Source: Haemonchus contortus (Eukaryota > Nematoda > Chromadorea > Rhabditida > Trichostrongylidae). From it: 64,000 bases of DNA. Below are positions 55,120 through 64,000 of the stretch, piece by piece (positions within the stretch are counted from its first letter, which is position 1; each line of letters starts with the position of its first letter). The position numbers and the translations under genes were made by a program. The notes under the pieces are model-generated. The model had not been told where the DNA came from and did no database searches. It was given only the letters and a program-made list of their open reading frames with translations. The stretch covers positions 21,026,687 through 21,090,686 of the forward strand of contig LS997563.1 of the NCBI GenBank assembly GCA_000469685.2. The letters are read 5' to 3'.

Positions 55120-58100
55120 TACAATACTGCTCCTAATTTTTGTTCAACCGACGGTTTGCGGTGGATTAATCCGTCGCAAACCGTCGCATCGCCATAACTT
55201 TTGTTAAAGTGCTCTGATCAAGTTGAAAGTATGATTAGCTGAAAGCTCTACTCGTGAAGAATCCAAATATATAATAATCTTCCGATTTTCTTAAAATTTT
55301 CGCCTTCCTTTCCGGGAAAAACGAAAATTGAGTCTCTCAGCACCTGGAGTGTTACTTGCGGATATGAGAGCATTGTAAACCTTCCACTTCAATTGAAAAC
55401 TTCATTCCCAGTTTCCAAAGGACTTGAATCATGCTATAACTGAGGAGAGCATAGAATCCTGATCATTTTGATACCCTTCATGACATAATTTAAACTTTTT
55501 TAGCTGAAAGCAGCGGCGCAAAGCAAATTACCAGGTTTTTAGACCTTTGTTGTTTCTTTCAGCCACGTATTTCGTATGACGACCGTATGATCACTAGTGG
55601 GGAACCCTGTACTGACATGAATTTTTAATTTTTTCCAATTTCGCAGCATCATTTTCATGGAGGTCAATGAGTGAGTGTTCAGCACCTGAGGTGCTTCCTG
55701 TAGATATAGCATGACCTTAAACTTTCCACTCCAATAGAAAGCTTCATTCTGAGCTTTTAAAGACATCTGGATTATGGAAACATGAAATCATGGTTATTTT
55801 GATATTCCTAATGATACAGTTCAAAAAGTTCCACCTGAAAACAGTGATTTCAATGATAAACTTCCCAGAATTTGCTATTTCAGACGTGCACTTTCTCGGG
55901 AGTGAATCAATCTGCAATTACTAGGACTTCCATTATGTGATCTGATATTCTGATAATAGAAGGATGAATGGCCTCCTAATCGGACGTTGAGCCAATTGAC
56001 CCCTCACCATCGATCTCTATTGGCCCATCGCCTTCGCTACTGCCAAGTCCATTTGAGAGTACGCTTGTCGACACATATTGATATGCAGCTGGCAGAATGA
56101 AACGACCGCGCCATGATAAATACTGTTTCACTGAGTATATCAAGTTTAGCTGTACTACCTTAAATCGCGTACAAATTTTCGCTTGTTCAAATTCCCATTT
56201 TACGGGAACTGTGGGGCACTGACACTAAAGACCGGCCAAATTAGCACAGAGAAGCACTCATTGCTTGCCAGCATTGTTGTTTCAACATTTGCAAGCGCTG
56301 TGCACGACTGAGGATCTGAACCCATATGGAATCCAGGTCGGGTTCGAACATGAGACGCACGCACTCCCGCTGCGCCATTGGTCGCCTTAACTTGCAAACA
56401 TCTCAATCAACCATTCAATAGCGGTTTAGGCCGGCTGCGGTAACAGTAGGCGAAGGCCGATCGATTTCTGACCTGTCAGGTCACGTCGCGACATGATTCA
56501 CTCACTAGTCTTATTAAAAGCTCACATTCTGCTCAAAACACAAAAACTATATTTTATTACTAAATGGACCAATTACTTTTAATTTTATAGACGACCTTGC
56601 AAATTTCTAGGGCAGTTTTGAAAAGGAATGATTCTCTTATTCCTATCAACCGATTACAGTGCCTCCATTTCTTTTAGCTTTGCTACGGAATGTATTCGAT
56701 CAGAGAACGTGTATCTGCCTAATAAACTTTATTCCATTCGGGCCTTTAACTGGCGTCTCTTTACATTATAAATTTTAGCTAAGTTACAGCATACTTTGCC
56801 TTGATAATGTCGAACATAACTACAGTACAAGATGTCTGAGTTGATTGCACTATGTGGCTCAAGAAAACATGGCCATGCAGACAGTAAGTCCTAAGGAGAT
56901 CCATAACGAGGGGTCAAGTTACTAGCTCCACTATTAACCATTAATCAGTCGAACATATATATATTATTGTATATATTATACACATTATATATATATTTGA
57001 ATTGTGACAAATGTGATAAATTGTGAGTAAACCATGTCGCAACGTGACCTTACAGGTCAGAAACCGATCGGCCCTCGTCTACTGTTACCGCAGCCCGCCT
57101 AAACCACTATTAAATGGTTGATTGAAATGTTTGCAAGTTAAGGCGGCCAATGGCGCAGCGGGAGTGCGTGCGTCTCATGTTCGAACCCGACCTAGTTTCC
57201 ACATGGGTTAAGATCCTCAGTCGTGCACAGCGTTTGCAAATGTTGAAACGACAGTGCTGGCAAGCAATGAGTGCTTCTCTGTGCTAATTTGGCCGGTGTT
57301 TAGTGTCAGTGCCCCACAGTTTCCGTAAAATGCGAATTTTAACGAGCGAAAATTTGTACGCGATTTAAGGTAGTACAGCTAAACTTGATATACTCAGTGA
57401 AACAGTATTTATCATGGCGCGGTCGTTTCATTCTGCCAGCTGCATATCAATATGTGTCGACAAGCGTACTCTTAAATGGACTTGGCAGTAGCGAAGGCGA
57501 TGGGCCAATAGAGATCGATGGTGAGGGGTCAATTAGCTCAGCGTCCGATTAGGAGGCCATTCATCCTTCTATTATCAGAATATCAGATCACATGATGGAA
57601 GTCCTAGTAATTGCAGATTGATTCACTCCCGAGAAAGTGCACGTCTGAAATACCAGATTCTGGGAAGTTCATCATTGAAATCACTGTTTTCAGGTGCAAC
57701 TTTTTGAACTGTATCATTAGGAATATCAAAATAACCATGATTTCATGTTTCCATAATCCAAATGTCTTTAAAAGCTCAGAATGAAGATTTCTATTGGAGT
57801 GGAAAGTTTAAGGTTATGCTATATCTACAGGAAGCACCTCAGGTGCTGAACACTTACTCGTTGACCTCCATGACAATGATGCTGCAAAATTGAAGAAATT
57901 AAAAATTCATGACATGACAGGGTTCCCCACAAGTAATCACACGGTCGACATACGAAATACGTGACGTGGCTGAAAGGAACAATAAAGGTCTAAAAACCTG
58001 ATAATTTGCTTTGCACGGCTGCTTTCAGCTGAAAAAGTTTAAATTATGTCATGAAGGGTATCAAAATGATCAGGATTCTATGCTCTCCTCAGTTATAGCA

Positions 58101-58412
58101 CGATTCAGGCCCTTTTAAAACTGAAAAGGAAGTTTTCAGTTGAAGTGGAGGGTTTACGACGCTCTCATCTCCGCAAGTAACACCCCAGGTGCTCAGAGAC
58201 TCAATTTTCGTTTTTCCCAGAGAGGAAGGCGAAAATTTTGAGAAAATCGAAAGATTTCCATATATTTGGATACTTCATGAGTAGAGCTTTCAGCTAATCA
58301 TATGTTCAACTTGATCAGAGCATTATAACAAAAGTTATGGCGATGCGACGGTTTGCGACGGATTAATCCGTCGCGAACCGTCGGTTGAACAGAAATTAGG
58401 AGCAGTATTGTA
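55120..58412. mobile_element. 3.3-kb palindromic foldback element
   Basis: The left arm (55120 to about 56506) and right arm (about 57022 to 58412) are inverted copies of about 1.39 kb, with scattered substitutions and indels. The outer ends are TACAATACTGCTCC and GGAGCAGTATTGTA, consistent with a TA duplication. Just inside each end is a hairpin, CGACGGTTTGCGACGG-type with centre ATTAAT (55153-55190 and 58345-58383). The spacer of about 515 bp is AT-rich and non-coding. No transposase frame exists, so it is non-autonomous. Confidence 0.85.
57151..57188 (+). promoter_or_regulatory. pol III A-box/B-box-like pair in the palindrome arm
   Basis: TGGCGCAGCGGG (57151-57162) fits the A-box TRGCNNAGYNGG, and GTTCGAACCC (57179-57188) resembles the B-box GGTTCGANTCC. 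They are 28 bp apart, closer than in a real tRNA gene. The left arm carries the same pair inverted at about 56341-56377. It may be an embedded SINE head rather than a tRNA gene. Confidence 0.4.
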
Positions 58413-58679
58413 CATCATTAAATGAGAAGCCAAGATTGTTAGCGATCGGATAAATTTTGCCAGTTTTGCCGGTATCAAAGCAGAGAGGATCCGTGATCCT
58501 TCATTGAATCGCAAACTCCGCTGGGTAGTGGTTGCAAGCAAGAAGTGGACCAAATTTCATAAACGGCCCTGTCAGTGCACTTACCCTTCTTATCGAATGA
58601 AATATATCAAGGAATCACAGCTAAATCGTTAATAACAAAGGCGCTAGGATGTAGATGGTGATTGGAATTTGTTCTCTAA

Positions 58680-59260
58680 GGCTTCCCCTATCGTCAGTGT
58701 TCCCAATCTGCCCCCTCTACTCCTACTGGTTCTGCTCCCCAAGTCCACGGGATCAGGAGTTATGGATTATCGCTCAGACATTTATTTCGCACAAACCCCG
58801 CCCTTCAGTGAGCGGAGTCCGGTCTTTCTACCCACCATAAGTGCTCGATACTGCCGCCTGTCTTCCTACCAAGTTTGAGCTCCCTAGAGCCAAATTGATG
58901 ATTTTTGCGCAAACCCCGTCCTCTGTTGCTCGATCCTGCCACCACCACTGATAATCCCGTCCTGCTTTGGGTACTCTTACCAAGTTCGAGTTTTCTAGGT
59001 CCACTTAGACAGGAAATGTGATCTCCCGCATAAACATTTCGTTCGCACAAACCCCGCCTCCTGTAGACGGAGTCCGGTCCTTCTACCCACCGTATGTGTT
59101 CCCATCCTGCCGCCTGTGCTCCTACCAAATTTGAGCGTCCTAGGTCCACGGGGACAGGAGTTATGAATTTCTGTACAAACAGACAGACAGACCAACAGAG
59201 AGACGGACGGATGGACGGACGGACGGACAAACAGACGCGAGCGCTTTATGTAAAGTAAGG
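58680..59260 (+). repeat. R7-type diverged array with GACG microsatellite
   Basis: Units with 'acaaaccccgcc', 'taccaaatttgagc', 'ggagtccggtc' and 'aggagttatgaatt' at irregular spacing, ending in a (CAGA)n/(GACG)n run and 'gcgctttatgtaaagtaagg'. It is the older relative of 17690-18635. Confidence 0.75.
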
Positions 59261-59479
59261 ATAAGGATATATCAAGAGGATAGGTAGGTTAATAGAAAAC
59301 CAGTGTCGAAGTACTGCCATTACAGTACAGTAGAGATCACAATTTGAATCATCCACCTCACTTCATATTACTCCCTTCACTCCGCAGTGCTCACTTTACT
59401 CCATTAGCCTACCCACAAAGTGACTGCTTTTTATATACGAAGAATAAGTTTTCCATATCACTACCTTTATCATAATCAC

Positions 59480-59590
59480 AAAGTAACCCGGACGGACAGA
59501 CCGACAAACCGACATACCGACATACAGACAAACAGACATACCGACAAACCGACAAACCAAGTTACTGCTTTATATATAAGAAGGATGAGC
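59480..59590 (+). repeat. (CCGACAAA/CATA)n microsatellite with retroposon-like tail
   Basis: Repeats such as 'accgacaaaccgacatac' followed by 'gctttatatataagaagga', the same type of ending as R4 and R7. Confidence 0.7.
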
Positions 59591-60567
59591 GATAAGTGTA
59601 GTGACACGAACCGGCGAAATCTGTAAACCTTGACAAGTGCTATACATTCATGCAGATAAGGAGTGCTGAAAAAATTGACTTCTGATAGTGATACCATCAT
59701 CATTCGACAACATTAACAAGAATCATACAGGACGGTGACTATCCTGGTGCCTCAGTTGCAGAAGTGTTGTAACAGTAGACCCGGTGAAGCGGAGAGAATG
59801 AATCCCACTGAATGGTCACCTGCGAGGCTAAAAAGCGAATCATGGAGATTGGTAATAGTAACTGGTTAGCGTATGCGCCGTCAGGGGGCTCGAGTAATCA
59901 AAAATTTTATGGCCAGGAATGTTTCATATCCCACGTAAAGACATCGGAGGGTCAACAGTGCGTTCCAACTCAATCGAATTAACAAACAGTGATAATTGTT
60001 CACGGAGATGCATGAGAAGTAATAATTTGATGTTCGCATTAAATCCACATCATGATGAACTTTTTTCTTTCCAAGATGGTTCGAAACGACTCAGGCAACC
60101 TAATGCCGTGAAGCACTTTTTAGGTTGAGCGATTGCCTAGTTCTGGAAATCTTCTGATAAGTACCCTCAAGAAGGACTGCGATGTTTGCACGGAAAACTC
60201 AAGGCATACGAAAATTTGAAGCACCGGAGACTGGTGGTAAATGACTATAAATAACTTAACCTGGTTGAAAGTTTTCAGGATGGAAAGTTTCTCGCCTCAA
60301 ACTCTCCAAAATGGAATGAAGCCGAATTGCTTTTGTTTTCATCCTTGAACTTGATAAGCAATCAACCCTAGCTTCTCCCATCATTCTTACTTCAAGCGGC
60401 CTTCGAAGTTGCCGTATGAGCTTACACCTCACAAAAAGTTTAGTAGTTGTGTGGTTCCTCTATATCTCTTCCGTGAGTTTGCATTCCTGACACCTTAACC
60501 AGAAGGAGCGTTCGTAGCATTCGTAGCACTTGGATTTCCTGAAGTCTCTGAGTGCCGCTCATATCAG
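59591..60567. other. no gene recognised
   Basis: A good acceptor (gttttcag) precedes 60281, and the next bases read DGKFLASNSPKWNEAELL before a stop. I could not link it to a donor. Otherwise nothing. Confidence 0.35.
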
Positions 60568-60845
60568 GGACACACGAAAACCTCGAAAGATAGCAGTGAG
60601 GCAACTATACCCACTACTATGTTGACCACTACAGTAGAAGAATATGAAGAGGAGGAACAAGAAGCACCGTAATGTTTCCATTCCGCGGTTCTCTGTTTCG
60701 ATAGTGTAAAAATTGTTTAGGCCTCCGAAGAAGAGCAAGGAGTTTTTCACTACCAAGTAAGTGCGCTGCTGGGTTGCTATGCCACTAACGTCATTTTGAT
60801 AATGTTCGAGTTTTTAGTTTCATGCTAGTAAGCAAAAATCTCTGA
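60568..60845 (+). CDS. possible 3' exons of a host gene, acidic C-terminus
   Basis: Not recognised as a family. Three pieces splice in frame: 60568-60668 (TTTVEEYEEEEQEAP), 60721-60756 (PPKKSKEFFTT) and 60818-60845 ending in TGA. The introns are 52 and 61 bp with donors gtaatg and gtaagt and acceptors attgtttag and gtttttag, all plausible for a nematode. The 5' end is unresolved: the acceptor at 60567 (catatcag) is weak and the frame is open a little further upstream. It overlaps an antisense BEL-like fragment by a few bases, so one of the two may be wrong. Confidence 0.25.
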
Positions 60846-61312
60846 AATCTTATTCAGACGTTCTATTAGGTTAGTGGTAGGCAAAGGTGCGATGCCGTCT
60901 ACTCCATCAGTGCTAGAACTTTCTTGATCTCCGGCCAAAAAATAACTTTGTGGGAGTAAGTTAAACTCTTCAGGGTCAGCCTTCAGAGGAAAACGGCAAG
61001 GTCGAAGCTCAGGTGTTGAGAGAAGAGTAAATCTCAAATTCTGAGCCAGTAGGACTCGTGTTTATTTGATATGCATATATAGCAGTCTAATCTCGCTGCT
61101 TACGCAGAGCTGGCTTCTCTCATTTCTTTCACAAAGTTATGAAGCCTTAATGGTCCTTCATTTGTCTCTTCAAAAAAAAGAATGTCTCGAAAGAGACTCT
61201 CCCTTTCTTTCATATGCCAATTCCGTAAGAAGTACAAATTAGACACGGGGAGCACGCGATCCACTGGCAATTCAGTCCTTCTTCTTACTGGGCCTTCTGG
61301 CGCGGCAACCAC
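60825..61312 (-). pseudogene. possible BEL/Pao pol C-terminal fragments
   Basis: Two minus-strand frames. That at 61037-60825 reads RFPLKADPEEFNLLPQSYFL, resembling the segment after the integrase core of BEL/Pao pol (family: short 'RPL..dp.....LtP.hFL'). That at 61312-61100 reads VVAAPEGPVRRRTELPVDRV, resembling the C-terminal strand-rich end. They lie in the opposite order to an intact element, so this would be a rearranged remnant. The similarity is from memory of the family pattern and is weak. Confidence 0.3.
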
Positions 61313-61401
61313 CTGGATGATCTCAAGCCTCGAATGATACCTACTACTGTCGGTCGATTGATGACAACACTACTTCCAGAAATCAATATTCGTATACATC
61401 A

Positions 61402-61695
61402 TTGTGTAAAACGTATGTAAAAAAACAGCCGACCAGGTCACGCCAAACTCTCTTATTCCTATTGCAGGATTGGAATGCACGACTGACCCTCCACAACTCT
61501 TTGCTGAACAAGCGACTCATCCATGATTATAAAATGTTGATGAGAAATATCGCAAAAACTTCAAATTCCGAATTACGAGACGCGTACCCTTGTTGCTTCC
61601 TGACAAATAGTACTCAAGACACTACATTCCTTCATATTAGACGCCAAGGTGTTGAGGTCCCAGTGCTAACACTAACATCTTTACAGGGTCGGTAG
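61402..61695 (+). CDS. unrecognised 97-codon frame
   Basis: I do not recognise it. A strong acceptor (cctattgcag) ends at 61468, after which DWNARLTLHNSLLNKRLIHD is mixed and protein-like. Downstream donors are unclear (ggtgtt at about 61650). It may be one exon of a host gene or a remnant. Confidence 0.2.
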   Translation: MCKTYVKKQPTRSRQTLLFLLQDWNARLTLHNSLLNKRLIHDYKMLMRNIAKTSNSELRDAYPCCFLTNSTQDTTFLHIRRQGVEVPVLTLTSLQGR

Positions 61696-61842
61696 CACTC
61701 GCCTCTTAAGGCTCTATAAGCCTCTATCAATCAGTTAGTACTGCTATCGATGATACCTATATTATCAGGAGCCCTCATTCATAGCCACTCTTATACTAAA
61801 TGCAAATAAATCACTGGTCGAGGTTATTGATAGTGGGAAGTG

Positions 61843-62286
61843 GCGAAAATGTAATAGTTGGGGGGAGGGGAAGGTGGGGGGCGCGTCCTTTTGAATCACT
61901 GACGGCTAGAGCGCACAGAAGGAAGAGTAGCCAAGCCCGTAATGGTCTTTCGCAGCGTTCCATAGCTTTTTATGTTATAAATGTATATTTTTGTATATTT
62001 TTCACCAAACTTTAAGAAGGGGAGGAGCTTAAGGGTTGACGAGCCAAATGGATATTCAGTTCTTATCTCATTGCAGCTTTTTGGGCGAGATAATCATCTC
62101 ACCTACCTCGGAGTTCCTCCCCTTCTTATTGTTAGATTGAGGTTAAAACAATATTCATTTGGCTAAAGGCATCTTCTCTGGGGGCAAGCAAAAAGGGCGA
62201 CCAATCCTTTCGATCCGGCAACGCTGCGTTTTAGCCTTCAGTGATTTGAAGGGCACTGCGCCCCCTCCCCCGACTACATTTTCACC
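61843..62286. mobile_element. foldback element FB2, copy 2
   Basis: The arm from 'gcgaaaatgtaatagttgggg' with 'ttgaatcactgacggctaga' pairs with 'tagccttcagtgatttgaa' and 'ccccgactacattttcacc'. Inner 'aagaaggggaggagctt' pairs with 'gagttcctccccttctta'. It has the same architecture as 53243-53641. Confidence 0.75.
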
Positions 62287-63512
62287 TGGGAAGTTAAGAA
62301 AAGCGCGGGCCTTCAGTGAAACATAAACTCTGAATCGTCTCAATCTAATACCAAGATATGAACCGGCTTTCGTTCTACTTTTAAGGAACTGACTTTGATT
62401 GTTCCTTACCACTGTGCTTATCGCTCATTTTTTGCCAGCCCATTCCAATGATCCGTGTTGGTTTTTTTAGTGTTACTCTATGAAACTTCACGTTATCTAG
62501 GTCACATAGTATGCAACAGGGGCGTTGTTGAAAACCTTCATCTGTTGCTGTTTGTTCCACTCTTGAGCGTGCTCGTTACAAACTCAGTGGCTCCTGTCTT
62601 CTATGATCCCTTATCAACCCTACCACCTGTCATCATTCGCTATCATAAAGTACACTTTTCAGCTTCGTATGAGAGGCACCCGGTTTTTCTTTGTTCGTAG
62701 CTTGATATTGCCAGATAGGAAACGAGATTGCTGAAACCGGGGTTGAGCCAGATCTCAACCGCCCGATTTGAGTTGCCGAGCTTTTGTAGGAGTCGACATC
62801 TATGACCAAATGCGGATTAGATGATCGGGAGCGAAGGAATGAATCTCTTTCAGTTTCAAAAATCGTGTGGTATGCAGGGGACAATGCCTCGTATAAGTCA
62901 GTCGTATAAAGTCGTACTTGACCTTCCTAGCTTGCATAATTAGATCTTCAATACACGCTTCTGATGCAACAACATTATACAGGGCATTAGGTCTAATTTT
63001 GCAAGCTAGGAATATCAAGCACGATCAGTTCGCGCATTGTAAGTAAAGATCGATACTTTGGCTTCTCCTTTTTTGGACAGCCTGTTATGGCCCTGAGACT
63101 TCAGCAGCCTCTACCGAGCGATCCTGCTGAACGCTGCCAGCGTTCATAACTGGGAACTACCCCAGACTCAAAGAATGATTGCCATTCATGTTCCTGTTTC
63201 TGGCGCATACATACCACGGGCTGACCAGGCTCTAATATTTCGGCTGAGTAAACTCAGGGTGGCAAACCAGCCAATTTCACAGTGTGCAATGGGTAATGGG
63301 TTTCTTTGTTAGAAGCAACCTCGAGTCGTCAATCATTTACTCCCCTCCATTCCAACGCAAGTTTCGACTGCGCTGATGTGTAGAATACACTCTTCTCCAC
63401 ACTGCAGACTCTCCACCGCACACATACAGATTCATCTGCAAGAGAACGGGAGGCACAAATTCTTTAGTGAGAAAGAGTCTCGGCATATTGTCATCAGTGT
63501 GCACGACCGACA
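62287..63512. other. no gene; right edge is probable LINE 5' UTR
   Basis: Short frames only. About 63340-63512 probably belongs to the 5' region of the LINE whose ORF1 starts at 63513, but no boundary is visible. Confidence 0.4.
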
Positions 63513-64000
63513 ATGCCACCCAAGGTAGATCGACTTCACAGGAAGAAGGAGGTGCTTGCTGACTCAGGTAGTTCCAAGATAGCCCAATGTGCTCCTTCTC
63601 AGCCTTCAGGAACACTTTCGGTGGACACGGATTACTCTGGTCTTTCAGCAAGCCAGCTTATTAAGGCGGTTCTGGAGCGGAATAGTGATCCTGTAATCGA
63701 GAAGATGCTTCTAGCTTTAGCGGAAAAGATACCCAAGGAAATGTCAGAGCTTTTGGAAGCTGAGAAACGCTCCAGAAGCATCGTTTTGAGTGGGCTCGAA
63801 GAGGCTCCCCCACATGCACTGCCGTCCGAGAAGCAGAGAGATCTGGAGTCGAAAGTTTTCGATATTTTGGATGTTTTGAACGTGGAGTGTCGGCCTGTTG
63901 AAGTCTATAGGATGGGAAAAGAGGTTCCTTCGCGTCCCAGACTTGTGAAAGTCCTCTTACCTTCGCGCTTCCACTGGCGCACTGCACTAACTAACGCAAG
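63513..64000 (+). CDS. LINE ORF1 protein, 5' part, runs off window
   Basis: Open from ATG 63513 to the last base: 162 codons and two bases, no stop, no frameshift. It starts MPPKVDRLHRKKEV (basic), followed by a Ser/Thr-rich linker, a helical stretch (LIKAVLERNSDPVIEKMLLA, then ALAEKIPKEMSELLEAEKRS), and the conserved RSIVLSGLEEAP, VECRPVEVYRMG and RPRLVKVLLP blocks. These match the decayed ORF1 at 45770-45960 upstream of the CR1-like endonuclease. ORF1 proteins bind element RNA for transport and copying. It is the only intact transposon coding region long enough to suggest recent activity. The endonuclease/RT should follow beyond the window. Confidence 0.75.
   Translation, partial: MPPKVDRLHRKKEVLADSGSSKIAQCAPSQPSGTLSVDTDYSGLSASQLIKAVLERNSDPVIEKMLLALAEKIPKEMSELLEAEKRSRSIVLSGLEEAPPHALPSEKQRDLESKVFDILDVLNVECRPVEVYRMGKEVPSRPRLVKVLLPSRFHWRTALTNA

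Noticed and set aside
57141..57190. Possible tRNA gene in the palindrome
   Set aside because: A- and B-box spacing is too short for an anticodon arm; kept only as a promoter-like module.
1..64000. CRISPR arrays, riboswitches, phage or bacterial operons
   Set aside because: No spaced direct repeats of that type; introns, SINEs and retrotransposons show the DNA is eukaryotic.

Overview
The window is eukaryotic, repeat-rich DNA that I read as a nematode genome, most likely a strongylid such as a hookworm (inference). The grounds are very short introns (53 bp in the best gene; 52 and 61 bp in a weaker one), a four-exon globin gene, and many decayed transposable elements: Tc1/mariner, Penelope-like, BEL/Pao, a CR1-like LINE and a tRNA-derived SINE. 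Nothing suggests a prokaryote, an operon or a CRISPR array. Most open frames over 60 codons are chance.

The one convincing host gene is a globin on the + strand: ATG at 22336, exons 22336-22535, 32468-32591, 32645-32743 and 40646-40807, about 194 residues. It starts Met-Gly-Ser-Ser, a possible N-myristoylation signal. Introns 1 (9.9 kb) and 3 (7.9 kb) hold a deleted mariner, a SINE, a Penelope-like fragment, a whole mariner, a BEL/Pao element and a foldback element.

Layout: 1-10400 dispersed repeats and a TIR element carrying one 160-codon frame; 10451-12512 a Penelope-like element between 422-bp inverted terminal repeats, with GIY-YIG endonuclease and a candidate hammerhead ribozyme; 13792-16516 a Tc1-like element split by a mariner; 17690-19740 GC-rich tandem arrays; 22336-40807 the globin; 44185-45540 a SINE split by a mariner; 45580-49003 a decayed CR1-like LINE; 49880-52171 arrays and near-perfect hairpins; 52736-54470 a composite long inverted repeat; 55120-58412 a 3.3-kb palindrome with about 1.39-kb arms; 58680-62286 repeats and weak coding traces; 63513-64000 the intact start of a second LINE ORF1 running off the window.

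The recurring theme is inverted DNA: at least twelve hairpins, foldbacks or palindromes from 47 bp to 3.3 kb. One is a 72-bp palindrome inserted in frame, with a 3-bp target duplication, into the BEL reverse transcriptase; another appears to have arisen by local template switching inside a mariner. All calls come from reading the sequence; no database search was run.
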